A stretch of DNA of 64,000 bases from an uncultured Candidatus Melainabacteria bacterium (GCA_934693235.1 CAKUUY010000005.1:1-64000), one strand, 5' to 3'; numbered from the stretch's first letter, positions 41,573-50,180 are shown. Numbers and translations: made by a program. The notes: generated by a model not told the origin, from the letters alone.

Positions 41573-41776
41573 ATGGCATTAGGATTGCAAAAATTATTCG
41601 GTGTTGGTTCTGCGCAGGGCATTACAAATCCTTATCAAACCAATAAGGTGGCAAATAATTTTGTAAAAAATACTTTTGATTTTGGAATAGCAAATCCAAA
41701 CAGACCGGAATCCAGGGTCGTTTCAAATGCTCTTGGAGACCCGAAAAAAGGCTGTAATTTGTATTACTTGGCTTAA
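41573..41776 (+). CDS. Small hypothetical protein
   Basis: A 67-residue protein: ALGLQKLFGVGSAQG, then NPYQTNKVANNFVKNTFDF, ending CNLYYLA. There is no signal peptide or known domain. It lies 88 bases after the previous small gene in the same direction and has an ending like it. No clear ribosome-binding site is visible. Its stop codon overlaps a possible 52-residue gene on the other strand by 4 bases. Confidence 0.5.
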   Translation: MALGLQKLFGVGSAQGITNPYQTNKVANNFVKNTFDFGIANPNRPESRVVSNALGDPKKGCNLYYLA

Positions 41777-41931
41777 GAAAGTAAGAAGTTTATTTTAGTA
41801 TTAGTACCGTAAACTAATTTTATTGTATTTAATGATGGAGTAAAATCGTAAGTTTTCGGTACTTCTTTTTTGAAGCTGCAAAGTCCGACTACTTTTTCAT
41901 CGTCATTAAATAATTTTTTGAAAAATTCCAT
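41773..41931 (-). CDS. Possible 52-residue protein
   Basis: A short open frame, MEFFKKLFNDDEKVVG to TNTKINFLLS. It starts at ATG 41931 with a GAAGGA ribosome-binding site 11 bases upstream, in a 230-base stretch otherwise without a gene. The amphipathic basic N-terminus followed by a beta-rich segment looks protein-like and codon use is ordinary for the region. It overlaps the convergent small gene by 4 bases. Confidence 0.45.
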   Translation of the reverse strand: MEFFKKLFNDDEKVVGLCSFKKEVPKTYDFTPSLNTIKLVYGTNTKINFLLS

Positions 41932-42009
41932 AATATTACACATCCTTCTTTTTTATTGTATAATGTATTTAATTAAAGATAGGATAAAGTCAATAAAAGG
42001 AGAAATATT

Positions 42010-42213
42010 ATGGCTCAAAAAATTTCAAAAGATATGAACATTATGGAAATTGTACAAATTTGCCCTGAAAGCGTTGCAGTATTCCAAAAATACGGCTTGG
42101 GTTGTATTGGTTGTGCAGCAGCTCATTTTGAAAACCTTGAAGCAGGAGCAAAAGTTCATGGTTTTGACCCTGACGCAATGGTAGCTGATATTAATGCGTT
42201 GATTGAAGACTAA
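42010..42213 (+). CDS. DUF1858 domain protein (hybrid-cluster-associated redox disulfide type)
   Basis: A 67-residue single-domain protein: ISKDMNIMEIVQICPESVAVFQKYGLGCIGCAAAHFENLEAGAKVHG. The CIGC dithiol in this context is diagnostic of the DUF1858 family, often found with hybrid cluster proteins and anaerobic redox enzymes. AAAGGAGA precedes the ATG. A TATAAT box lies about 45 bases upstream, and a strong terminator follows. Confidence 0.92.
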   Translation: MAQKISKDMNIMEIVQICPESVAVFQKYGLGCIGCAAAHFENLEAGAKVHGFDPDAMVADINALIED

Positions 42214-42232
42214 TAATAAAAATTTTATAAGT

Positions 42233-42265
42233 AAAAAAAGAGTTCTTTAAATGAACTCTTTTTTA
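42233..42265. terminator. Bidirectional terminator
   Basis: Stem AAAAAGAGTTC / GAACTCTTTTT with a 7-base loop, between the DUF1858 gene and the convergent membrane protein gene. Confidence 0.85.
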
Positions 42266-42270
42266 TTTGC

Positions 42271-44214
42271 CTATTTATTTAGAAACCCTGCCATTGTTGG
42301 TTTGTTAGTTGCAATTACTTGTGATTGCGGGACACTGACTTGAGGTGCAGCAGGTTCGGGGGTTGCTTTCTGTGCTTGTTCTTTTGCAATTGCTTTCTTA
42401 GTCATGTTTTCACAATACCTTGCAAGCCACATCATGAACGCCGGAACAAGTACTAGTGTTGAAGCAAATCCGAATGCGCTGTTGAATGTTTTGGCTCTAT
42501 TGATAAACTTGTTGTCTGCGGATTTGAATATTGTATAAATGTTTTCAAGAGCCTCTGAACCTTTAGCTTTTTTGAATGCTTCATGGATTTCTTCTAAAGA
42601 GGCCTCTTTCAAAGATTTACCGTTTCCGAAGTTTTTCATGATGTTTTCGGATTGTTCTTTAACTGTTTTATCAATATGTAGAACTTTCTTTACGTTTCCA
42701 CCGTTTTCTTCCAAGAAGTTGAAGAAACCGTTTATACCGTCTTTATAATCTTCAATATTGCTGTATTTTGAAATAATTTGTTCGCTCGTTAATACATCAA
42801 TACCGGCACCGGCAGTAAAGTAGTTTTTAACTTTGTGCAAAATACTCTTGCTGTGGTCTTCCGGTTTAACGTTAAGAGCAAGTCCTGAAATCTTTGCAAA
42901 AGCATCAGAAAAACCTCTTGCCATTGCTTTGGCTGCGAACAGGATCGCTGTGAAGCTGGAAATATCTCTAACAGCAATTTCTTTTCGTTCTTTATCACTC
43001 TTTGCATTAGCATACCTTGGAGGCAAACAAAAGCCAAATAACAAGGTTAACATTGCAGGAACCGACATTGAAGCCCCATTGAATTCAAAGTTTCTGAAAA
43101 TGTTCTTCAAAAATCCATCTTGAGTAGCTTTTCTGCCAATACTTGTTGCAAAATTCCCTGTGAATGCAACATTTTTATCTTTTTGTTTTTGAGCATCTTG
43201 TTTTTCAGCCGTTGTGTCTGTTTCAAGGCCTTTTAAACCTGGATCGTGTTTAATTCCTAAGTTGTATAATTTTGGAATAACAGTGTAAAATGCCACAACA
43301 GCTCCCCACATTCCGAAGTTAGAAAGAACTCTTGTTCCTGCTCTATAAAGATTAAAGTTTTTAATGTGTTTAACTAAATCCCCATTTTGAGCCAATTCTT
43401 CAACTGTTTTACCGGATTGCTTATTGATGAACTTGTTAGTTTTAGCAATTGCATCTTCGGAATAATCAGTTAAACTTTGAACCAAGCGTTTGATATTTGA
43501 ACCGATATTTTTGTTTTCGCCCTTAATCAAAACACCCATTTCATCGTTTGATGGAGCTGAATATTGTTTTCTAAGTTTCATATATTCATTAATAAGAGAT
43601 GATTGGAGTTTGCTTGCACCTTTTTTATCTTTTGATGCACGTTTAGCTTCTACTTCAACCAGTTTATCGGCAAAATATTGAGCTTTTTCTTTTACATTAT
43701 AATTTTTGTCCGTAGAATTATTTAAAACATTTTCAAATATCTGAGTGTAATATCCTTTTTTGAACGTTGGGATATCTTTTAATTGTTCAGGGTTTTTAGC
43801 TGCGTAATCTGCGAAATTTTGACCAAGAACATTAATATGATTAACATGAACATTATTTGCAGTTCCTGAGAATTTTTTTATAGCAGTAAGAATTCCTAAT
43901 GGAATTAAGAAAGCACTTGGCCCACTTAATATTTCTCGAATTCCCTCACGTCTTGCAAACTCCCAGTTCAAAGGGCCTTTCTTTTTTCCGTTTTCGTCAG
44001 TTTGTCTGTTACGGTTCAAACCCTCGTATATTCTCGGTGCAACCATCCCAATACCATCTTGAGCAATAAAAGATGCTGCAAATCCTCCTTTATCAATTGC
44101 ATCCATAAGAGTAACTACAGGGTTAAAGCTTCCTGTGAAAGATGTTTGCTGTTGCTCATTAAGTTTGTGGCGTTGTTGTGCGCCGATTGCTGAATTTATT
44201 GCTTTTACTGACAT
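42271..44214 (-). CDS. Large lineage-type membrane protein, unknown
   Basis: A 647-residue protein with several hydrophobic segments (GPSAFLIPLGILTAI near 95, GMWGAVVAFYTVIPKLY near 300, MLTLLFGFCLPPRY near 385 and FASTLVLVPAFMMWLARY near the C-terminus) and a C-terminal disordered Pro/Gln tail. The N-terminus has QQQTSFTGSFNP, the same style of motif as in other unknown proteins here. I find no enzymatic motif. Its architecture parallels the two long proteins at 59204-64000, suggesting one lineage-specific family of large envelope proteins. No clear ribosome-binding site precedes the ATG. Confidence 0.65.
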   Translation of the reverse strand: MSVKAINSAIGAQQRHKLNEQQQTSFTGSFNPVVTLMDAIDKGGFAASFIAQDGIGMVAPRIYEGLNRNRQTDENGKKKGPLNWEFARREGIREILSGPSAFLIPLGILTAIKKFSGTANNVHVNHINVLGQNFADYAAKNPEQLKDIPTFKKGYYTQIFENVLNNSTDKNYNVKEKAQYFADKLVEVEAKRASKDKKGASKLQSSLINEYMKLRKQYSAPSNDEMGVLIKGENKNIGSNIKRLVQSLTDYSEDAIAKTNKFINKQSGKTVEELAQNGDLVKHIKNFNLYRAGTRVLSNFGMWGAVVAFYTVIPKLYNLGIKHDPGLKGLETDTTAEKQDAQKQKDKNVAFTGNFATSIGRKATQDGFLKNIFRNFEFNGASMSVPAMLTLLFGFCLPPRYANAKSDKERKEIAVRDISSFTAILFAAKAMARGFSDAFAKISGLALNVKPEDHSKSILHKVKNYFTAGAGIDVLTSEQIISKYSNIEDYKDGINGFFNFLEENGGNVKKVLHIDKTVKEQSENIMKNFGNGKSLKEASLEEIHEAFKKAKGSEALENIYTIFKSADNKFINRAKTFNSAFGFASTLVLVPAFMMWLARYCENMTKKAIAKEQAQKATPEPAAPQVSVPQSQVIATNKPTMAGFLNK

Positions 44215-44439
44215 GTCCCTACTTTATTTTTTCATGACTACACATATATTTATAAAACTTATAAATTACACTTATTGCTTTTTTCTGTATAAACTTTAAG
44301 AAAAATTAAGGATATAAATGTATTAAGTGTAATTATTATACTTAATAATTTGATTTTTTGCAAGTTATTTACTACAAATATAACAATAAATTTACAAAGT
44401 TTGCAATAGTCTCTATTTGTAAATAAAAAACAGTTTAAA

Positions 44440-44475
44440 TTGACATACTCTTTTATCCGCGATAAGCTTGTTCTA
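44440..44475 (+). promoter_or_regulatory. trmFO: trmFO promoter with apparently leaderless start
   Basis: TTGACA (44440-44445), 17-base spacer, TAAGCT (44463-44468), then exactly 6 bases to the ATG. There is no ribosome-binding site, so the mRNA probably begins at the start codon. Confidence 0.6.
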
Positions 44476-45779
44476 TGGAAGTAAATGTTATAGGTGCCGG
44501 ACTTGCCGGCTCAGAAGCTGCTTTACAGCTTGCAAAAAGAGGAATAAAGGTTAATTTATACGAAATGCGTCCTGAAAAATCTACAGGTGCACACAAAACT
44601 GAAAAGTTTGCAGAATTTGTTTGTTCAAATAGTTTGGGGGCGTCGGATTGTTCAAACGCTTCAGGTCTCTTAAAAAAGGAAATGGAAATTTTAGGCGGAG
44701 AGTTAATAAAAATAGCAAGAGAATGTGCTGTTCCTGCCGGTAATGCACTTGCAATTGATAGAGAATTGTTTTCGCAAACAGTAACAGATAAAATTAACAA
44801 TGATGAAAATATTACTGTTATAAAAGAAGAAGTTACAGAAATCCCTGAAGGGTATACGATTATGGCTTCCGGACCTTTGACTTCTGAAAATTTGGCAAAT
44901 TCTATAAAGGAATTTACACAGAGTGAACATTTACATTTCTTTGATGCTATAGCCCCTATCGTGGAAAAAGACAGTATAAATTTTGACAAAGCTTTTTATG
45001 CAAGTCGTTACGATAAAGGAGAAGCTTCTTACATAAATTGTCCAATGAATAAAGAAGAGTACGAAAAGTTTTATAATATTTTGATAAATGCTCCAAAAAT
45101 AGAACTGAAAGAATTTGAAAAAAATGCGAAATTTTTTGAAAGTTGTTTACCGATTGAAGTTCTAGCTTCTCGTGGAGTGGATACTCTTCGCTTTGGACCT
45201 ATGAAACCGGTAGGGCTAATTGATAAACGTACCGGTGAAAAAAATTATGCGGTAGTGCAACTGCGACAAGACAATTCAGCGAAAACCTTATATAACTTGG
45301 TTGGGTTTCAAACTAATTTAAAGTGGGGGGCGCAAAAAGAGTTGTTACAATCAATTCCGGGGCTTGAAAATGTTAATATTGTTCGGTACGGAGTAATGCA
45401 CAGAAACACGTTCATAAATTCTCCGAAAGTTCTAAACCCGACATTGCAAGCAAGAATAAGAAAAGATTTGTTCTTTGCCGGTCAATTGACCGGTACGGAA
45501 GGGTATACAGAATCAATTGCAACAGGTATGTTAGCAGGTATAAATATGGCGCGATTAATAAGTGGAGAAGAATTACTTGTTTTACCGAAAGAAACCATGT
45601 TAGGTGCTTTAGTACAATATATAAGTGATGAAAATCACGATAAATTTCAACCGATAAATTCAAATTGGGGAATAGTTACTCCGGTAGAATTGCCTAAAAA
45701 AGAACGTAAAAATAAGAAGTTAAAGGCAGAATTGATTTCTAACAGATCTGTTGAATATTTGTCAACAATTAATATATAA
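44475..45779 (+). CDS. trmFO: Methylenetetrahydrofolate-tRNA-(uracil-5-)-methyltransferase TrmFO
   Basis: Folate- and FAD-dependent enzyme forming ribothymidine at U54 of tRNAs, 434 aa. The N-terminal FAD motif is VIGAGLAGSEAALQLAKRG, followed by YEMRPEKSTGAHKT, FVCSNSLG, GPMKPVGL, YNLVGFQTNLKWGAQ, GVMHRNTF and the C-terminal FAGQLTGTEGYTESIATG. All are typical. Translation appears to start without a leader. Confidence 0.95.
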   Translation: MEVNVIGAGLAGSEAALQLAKRGIKVNLYEMRPEKSTGAHKTEKFAEFVCSNSLGASDCSNASGLLKKEMEILGGELIKIARECAVPAGNALAIDRELFSQTVTDKINNDENITVIKEEVTEIPEGYTIMASGPLTSENLANSIKEFTQSEHLHFFDAIAPIVEKDSINFDKAFYASRYDKGEASYINCPMNKEEYEKFYNILINAPKIELKEFEKNAKFFESCLPIEVLASRGVDTLRFGPMKPVGLIDKRTGEKNYAVVQLRQDNSAKTLYNLVGFQTNLKWGAQKELLQSIPGLENVNIVRYGVMHRNTFINSPKVLNPTLQARIRKDLFFAGQLTGTEGYTESIATGMLAGINMARLISGEELLVLPKETMLGALVQYISDENHDKFQPINSNWGIVTPVELPKKERKNKKLKAELISNRSVEYLSTINI

Positions 45780-45782
45780 AAG

Positions 45783-45802
45783 ATTGCGAATAAATTCGCA
45801 AT
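45783..45802. terminator. Hairpin after trmFO
   Basis: A 9-bp stem ATTGCGAAT/ATTCGCAAT with a 2-base loop. The sequence resembles the ends of the CATTGCGA repeat family (53856-54014), so it may be a repeat remnant acting as terminator. The T tract is weak. Confidence 0.5.
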
Positions 45803-45880
45803 GACAAATTTTGGTAAAATTTTTAGAAACCTTATCATTGCGTACTTGTTGCTTGGGGTTACCATGGATAATATTTTTTA

Positions 45881-46096
45881 TTGAAAATAAAGCCACGTCA
45901 ATTGAGTAAATTAGAGACAGGAAAACATTATCCGTCGTTTGAAACAATAATTGCATTGTTAGAAACTTTTGATATTACGTTTGAAGAATTGATTTCTTTT
46001 GAACACTTAAATTCAGTACAAGAAATTCGCAAAGCAATGTTAAAAGATATTGAAAAATCGATGATAAGAAAATTCAATGTTTTTATAAATTACTAA
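45881..46096 (+). pseudogene. Truncated XRE-type HTH regulator
   Basis: The frame from TTG 45881 encodes the second half of an XRE helix-turn-helix domain (KPRQLSKLETGKHYPSFETIIALLETFDITFEELI) plus a short tail. The first two helices, including the usual RI..LR...LTQ..LA segment, are missing, and there is no ribosome-binding site. The upstream 100 bases contain a hairpin and no matching coding sequence. I read it as the 3' remnant of a regulator gene whose 5' part was lost. Confidence 0.6.
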
Positions 46097-46149
46097 GAGT
46101 GTTTATCAATTAAATATTAACTCTGTGTGTTTTGATAGTTATAAAGGAA

Positions 46150-46791
46150 TTAAGCTTTTGTATTAATATGTTTTTGTTCAGGTTGAGGAGTTTGTTTAGC
46201 ATTTTTTTTGTGTTTTTCTTCCATTCCGAGGAATTTAAGAACCGGATGGATGAATGCGTGGCTTACCTGTGGAGCAAGAATTGCCAAACCTAAAACAGAA
46301 CCGATTGTACTGCCTAGTTCAATTGCTCCTTTTATGTGTGGATATTTTTCCGGAGCTTTGCTGTTTAACAAAGCTTCTCTCAGCCCATCATGTTCAAATT
46401 TATAAATTGAATGGTCTTTTGATAAAGATGCTGTTCTGTTTGTTAAGGATTTATCAGCCAATTTGTGATAAGCAAGGTATTCTTTCATTCCCTTGAATTT
46501 GTCGAAGCCCTCAGCACCTTTGTAAATATATTTTTTTGCAATCTTAAATGCACCATTTTTAAATACAGGTCCTACAAGAGCCATATAAATAGCTAAGCAG
46601 GTTGCTTGATATAAAAATTCTTTCGCTGCGGCGTATTTCTTTGTTGCCGGATCAATATCGTTATCAATTAGGATAAACCCTGGTCGGCCTATTGATTTTA
46701 AAACGGTTTCACTTGTAACAGATGCGTTTGTATTTTGCGCTACACTTACTAATGTAGGATTTGTAATAACTCTTGAAATTGCTGAAATCAT
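46150..46791 (-). CDS. Membrane protein, paralogue of its upstream neighbour
   Basis: A 213-residue protein. A core segment (GRPGFILIDNDIDPATKKYAAAKEFLYQA) matches GRP..F...D....P.TKKY.A..E.L of the adjacent gene. Hydrophobic segments follow (CLAIYMALVGPVF and IGSVLGLAILAPQVSHAFIHPVLKFLGM), then a charged tail. Its ATG overlaps the stop of the neighbour in ATGA fashion, so the two are translationally coupled tandem duplicates. The function is unknown. Confidence 0.7.
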   Translation of the reverse strand: MISAISRVITNPTLVSVAQNTNASVTSETVLKSIGRPGFILIDNDIDPATKKYAAAKEFLYQATCLAIYMALVGPVFKNGAFKIAKKYIYKGAEGFDKFKGMKEYLAYHKLADKSLTNRTASLSKDHSIYKFEHDGLREALLNSKAPEKYPHIKGAIELGSTIGSVLGLAILAPQVSHAFIHPVLKFLGMEEKHKKNAKQTPQPEQKHINTKA

Positions 46792-47420
46792 ACGCCACCT
46801 ACTTTCATTCCTGAAGTCCTGGTAGTTGAATACAAATTAGCCATTTGTGGTCTTTCTATTTGTTTAATTGGTTGGTTAATTTTAGGTGTTTGAGGTATGT
46901 TTTCTTTTATTCCCTCTTTTATATCAAGTTTTTGGGGCTCAGTTTTTTTATCTCCTAGAGGAGCTTTCATTCCCATTGCATTCATAATTGGCTTAATAAT
47001 TATAGAACAAACTGCCGGAATTATGAATAATGCTGCTGTACAAACTCCGATAAACATTAAGCCGGTTTTCCCCTTTTTGATTGCAGCGGATTTCATTTCA
47101 TCCTTAGCTTCTTGGGTGTATGATTTCCCTTGTTGTTCAAGTTTTGCAATTTTGTTATCCATGTCTTTTGATACTACGTATTTACCGAATTTTGCCGCAA
47201 GTTCTCCGCATGCCCAATAAACTGGAATTGCAATAGCTTCTGTAAGTCCCTCTCTTAGTGCTGTGTATTTTTTTGTTTCGGGTTTTTCTTTTTTGTCCAT
47301 CATCGTAAAAGTTGGTCTACATATGCCTTTTACGGTGGCGATTGCCATAACTACGTATGTCGGTTTGTTGTTTTCTCCGAGTTTTTTACATATATTTTTT
47401 AGTGTTTGAAAATTTGCCAT
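46788..47420 (-). CDS. Membrane protein, first of a tandem paralogous pair
   Basis: A 210-residue protein of the same type as the next gene: ICRPTFTMMDKKEKPETKKYTALREGLTEAIAIPVYW, a basic helical middle, a membrane segment (GLMFIGVCTAALFIIPAVCSIIIKPIMNAMGM) and a disordered tail. The length, order of elements and TKKY motif are shared with the neighbour. The start is ATG after CTGGAAAAG. Both may interact as a heteromer in the membrane. Confidence 0.7.
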   Translation of the reverse strand: MANFQTLKNICKKLGENNKPTYVVMAIATVKGICRPTFTMMDKKEKPETKKYTALREGLTEAIAIPVYWACGELAAKFGKYVVSKDMDNKIAKLEQQGKSYTQEAKDEMKSAAIKKGKTGLMFIGVCTAALFIIPAVCSIIIKPIMNAMGMKAPLGDKKTEPQKLDIKEGIKENIPQTPKINQPIKQIERPQMANLYSTTRTSGMKVGGV

Positions 47421-47517
47421 TTTTACTTTTCCAGCTCACATAAAACATGTGAAAAAATTTTTTTGCTAGTTTTGTGAACATTTGTTATAATAATACGAAA
47501 ATATTTTTACAACAAAT

Positions 47518-47540
47518 GAACATTTTTTATTTGTTATCGT
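47518..47540 (+). promoter_or_regulatory. ECF-type promoter
   Basis: GAAC (47518-47521) and CGT (47538-47540) are separated by 16 bases, matching the GAAC-N16-CGT pattern of many ECF sigma promoters. It lies 24 bases upstream of the anti-sigma start, so autoregulation by the encoded ECF sigma factor is plausible. Confidence 0.5.
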
Positions 47541-47564
47541 TGTATAAGTATAGAGGTTAAATAT

Positions 47565-47909
47565 ATGATGGAAAAATGTAATAAATATGAAGCTATATAT
47601 ACTTTCGGTAACGAAGAGATGATGAAATTGCATTTGCAAAACTGTCCTGAATGCCAAAAAGAGCAGGAACAAATGGATAAAGTTTCTGAGTTGTTGAAAG
47701 AGGTTAAGCCGTACTACGTTCAAAAGAAAAGAAGTTATGCAAGGTTGAGAATGGCATGTGCTGTGTTTGCGATACTTTTTAGTGGAACGGTATTGGGTGT
47801 GGTAAACTTTAATTCGGATGTGTCTGATATTATCAAGTATGGAACTACTTTAAGTGCGGACGATTTCGGATTTCCAGTTGATTCATACGGGTTGTTGATG
47901 GTGGAATAG
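47565..47909 (+). CDS. Putative zinc-binding anti-sigma factor
   Basis: A 114-residue protein with an N-terminal zinc anti-sigma (ZAS) motif LHLQNCPECQ (H-x3-C-x2-C) in the cytoplasmic part. One membrane helix follows (MACAVFAILFSGTVLGVVNF), then a short outer tail. It lies immediately before the ECF sigma gene with a 3-base gap. Anti-sigma genes usually follow their sigma, so the reversed order is noteworthy. AGAGG precedes ATGATG. It would hold the sigma factor inactive until an envelope or metal signal is received. Confidence 0.8.
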   Translation: MMEKCNKYEAIYTFGNEEMMKLHLQNCPECQKEQEQMDKVSELLKEVKPYYVQKKRSYARLRMACAVFAILFSGTVLGVVNFNSDVSDIIKYGTTLSADDFGFPVDSYGLLMVE

Positions 47910-47912
47910 TTA

Positions 47913-48410
47913 ATGGATTTTAAAGAGATTATTAAAACCAACCAAAATAGTGTAAAAAGTATAATAAAACTTATTACCAAAGAAGATAACGAAGATTTGG
48001 AGCAAGAAGTATATATAAAGGTTTGGAAAAACTCCGAAAAATACAAAGAACAAGGAAGTTTTAAAAGCTGGATAGGTACTATTGCCAAAAATGTTTCGAA
48101 AGATTATTTAAAGTCGGTTCAAAAGCGAAATCGAGATGCTTTAGCCCCTGATGATAATGTTTTGAATACAATTAAAGACAAAAAATCAACTCCGGAGTTG
48201 AAAGTAATTACAAATGACAGGCAAAAAACAATTACAGCAGCAATTGAAAGCCTAAAACCAAAGTTCAAAGATGTTGTAATGCTGTGTGAAATACATGGTT
48301 ACACGTATGAGGAAGCAGCATTTAAACTAAAATGTCCTGTAGGGACAATAAAATCAAGGTTGTACAACGCAAAAAAAGAATTAGCAGTTAAGTTACAAGA
48401 TTTGTTATAA
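47913..48410 (+). CDS. ECF sigma-70 family factor
   Basis: A 165-residue sigma factor with only regions 2 and 4. Region 2 shows DNEDLEQEVYIKVWKNSEKY (KEDNEDLEQEV in this copy) and GSFKSWIGTIAKNVSKDYLK. Region 4 has SLKPKFKDVVMLCEIHGYTYEEAAFKLKCPVGTIKSRLYNAKKEL, a complete helix-turn-helix. Its immediate partner is the ZAS-type anti-sigma gene upstream, and a Spy-like periplasmic protein gene follows 15 bases after its stop. The unit probably responds to envelope or metal stress. Confidence 0.92.
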   Translation: MDFKEIIKTNQNSVKSIIKLITKEDNEDLEQEVYIKVWKNSEKYKEQGSFKSWIGTIAKNVSKDYLKSVQKRNRDALAPDDNVLNTIKDKKSTPELKVITNDRQKTITAAIESLKPKFKDVVMLCEIHGYTYEEAAFKLKCPVGTIKSRLYNAKKELAVKLQDLL

Positions 48411-48425
48411 AAGAAAGGATGTTAC

Positions 48426-49004
48426 ATGTTAAAAAAATCATTGATTATGGCAAGTATATTAATGTTTGCATCAGCTTCTATGAGTTTTGCTGACACAAAA
48501 GCTCCTTGCAACTGTGGAAAACCGCAATGCAATTGTGCTAAAAAAGCTCCTTGCAATTGTCAAAGACCGCCCAAAGGTCCGGATTTTGCAAAACGTAATG
48601 CAGAATTTGAAAAACGTTTAAAATTAACAGATGAACAGAAAGCTAAAGCCGAAGCTATTCGCAAAAAAGGAATGGAACAAATGAAACCGCTTATAGCTAA
48701 ATTGCATGAGAAAAAAGGAGAAATTGAGGGCATTAAAAAATCAAAATTGTTAGAACGTGATAAACAAGCACAAATTGAACAATTGCATAAAGAAATAGCT
48801 GCTCTTAAGCGTGGAATGCACGAACTTCGTATGCAAAATATGAAGGAATTTGAATCAATTCTTACATCAAAACAGTTGAAAGAATTGAAAAAAATGAAAG
48901 ACGAGGGACGTAAAAAATTCGAAAAAGAACATAAAAAATGCCCTTGCCCTCCATTTGGTCCTCGCCCTGATGGACAAGTTCCACCACCACCACCGGAAGA
49001 TTAA
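48426..49004 (+). CDS. Spy/CpxP-like periplasmic protein with Cys-rich N-terminus
   Basis: A 192-residue exported protein with signal peptide (KSLIMASILMFASASMSFA). The mature N-terminus has three CNC motifs (PCNCGK, QCNCAK, PCNCQR), a likely metal-binding segment. A helical region of LTxxQ style follows (LKLTDEQKAKAEAIRKKG ... ILTSKQLKELKK), as in Spy and CpxP chaperones, ending with CPCPPF and a Pro-rich tail. Linked to an anti-sigma/ECF pair, it probably buffers metals or protects envelope proteins. Confidence 0.8.
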   Translation: MLKKSLIMASILMFASASMSFADTKAPCNCGKPQCNCAKKAPCNCQRPPKGPDFAKRNAEFEKRLKLTDEQKAKAEAIRKKGMEQMKPLIAKLHEKKGEIEGIKKSKLLERDKQAQIEQLHKEIAALKRGMHELRMQNMKEFESILTSKQLKELKKMKDEGRKKFEKEHKKCPCPPFGPRPDGQVPPPPPED

Positions 49005-49021
49005 TAAATTTTTAATTTAAT

Positions 49022-49144
49022 TAAGTGAATAGGTGAATAAGACAATAAGAGAATAAGTGCTTTTCGAGGGCTTTGCAGCAAAGTAACCACTGAGCATAGC
49101 GAACGAAATAAACTTATTAACTTAACTCTTATTCACTTATTTAC
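49022..49144. repeat. Palindrome of GTGAATAAG / CTTATTCAC units
   Basis: The left arm (aagtgaataggtgaataag...) and right arm (...cttattcacttatttac) are inverted and built of short gtgaataag units around a GC-richer centre. Another member lies at 56217-56341, and single-arm versions are translated in the leaders of pilin-like genes 1 and 2 (ttcacttattcac). Confidence 0.65.
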
Positions 49145-49177
49145 ATGCTATAATTTCATCAAAAAGAGGGAGAATAC

Positions 49178-50101
49178 ATGAAAATAGCGAAAAATATTTT
49201 AGAATTAATTGGAAAAACTCCATTGGTGCAAATTAACAAATTAAATAATGATGGTGTTGCTGCGATTGCCGCAAAAGTAGAAAGTTTTAATCCGGCAGGT
49301 TCAATAAAAGACAGACCGGCTTTGAATATGATTGAAGATGCTGAGAAAAAAGGTTTAGTAAATAAAGATACAGTGATTATTGAACCAACAAGTGGAAATA
49401 TGGGAGTTGGTTTGGCTCTTGCTTGTGCTGTAAAAGGTTATAGAGTTATTTTTACAATGCCTGAAACAATGAGTATAGAACGTAGAAAATTAATGAAAGC
49501 TTATGGCGCGGAACTTGTTCTTACGGAAGGTGCTAAAGGTATGAAAGGTGCAGTAGATAAAGCTTTTGAATTGAATAAAGAAATTAAAAATTCATTTGTT
49601 CCAATGCAATTTGAAAATCCTGCAAACCCTGAAATCCATGAAAAAACAACAGCAGAAGAGATTTGGGACGATACGGATGGAAAAGTTGACGTTGTTATTG
49701 CCGGTGTTGGTACCGGTGGAACTGTTTCCGGTATTGGTAGAACATTGAAAAATAAAAAAACAAATATAAAAATCATTGCAGTAGAACCTTTTAAATCCCA
49801 AGTTCTTGCCGGTGGTCAAGCGTCAGGGCATGGTATTCAAGGAATTGGTGCTAATTTTGTTCCCAAAAACTTTGATAAAGATGTCGTTGATGAAGTTATT
49901 CCTGTTAAAGATGAAGATGCATTCGAAACAGCTCGTTTATTAGCTAAAAAAGAGGGGATTCTTTGTGGGATATCATCAGGTGCAGCGATGTTTGCAGCAT
50001 TAGAGCAAGCTAAAAAAATTGAAAATAAAGACAAATTAATTGTTGTGATTTTACCCGATACAGGAGAACGTTATTTGTCTAGTGCTTTGTTTAGTGAATA
50101 A
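49178..50101 (+). CDS. cysK: Cysteine synthase (O-acetylserine sulfhydrylase)
   Basis: PLP enzyme, 307 aa. The PLP lysine lies in NPAGSIKDRPALNMI, the substrate loop is EPTSGNMGVGLA, the phosphate cup is GVGTGGTVSGIGR, and GIQGIGANFVPKNF and GISSGAAMFAALE follow. All are typical of CysK. An extended -10 (TGcTATAAT) lies about 30 bases upstream and AGAGGGAG precedes the ATG. No serine acetyltransferase is adjacent. Confidence 0.95.
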   Translation: MKIAKNILELIGKTPLVQINKLNNDGVAAIAAKVESFNPAGSIKDRPALNMIEDAEKKGLVNKDTVIIEPTSGNMGVGLALACAVKGYRVIFTMPETMSIERRKLMKAYGAELVLTEGAKGMKGAVDKAFELNKEIKNSFVPMQFENPANPEIHEKTTAEEIWDDTDGKVDVVIAGVGTGGTVSGIGRTLKNKKTNIKIIAVEPFKSQVLAGGQASGHGIQGIGANFVPKNFDKDVVDEVIPVKDEDAFETARLLAKKEGILCGISSGAAMFAALEQAKKIENKDKLIVVILPDTGERYLSSALFSE

Positions 50102-50123
50102 TTAATGCAAAATATTTCATAAT

Positions 50124-50157
50124 AAAAACGGACTGCAATTCTACAGTCCGTTTTTTG
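50124..50157. terminator. Terminator after cysK
   Basis: Stem AAACGGACTG / CAGTCCGTTT with an 8-base loop and a T run on the plus strand. It may also serve groEL on the minus strand. Confidence 0.85.
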
Positions 50158-50180
50158 TTTATCTAATTATTGCTTTCGGA

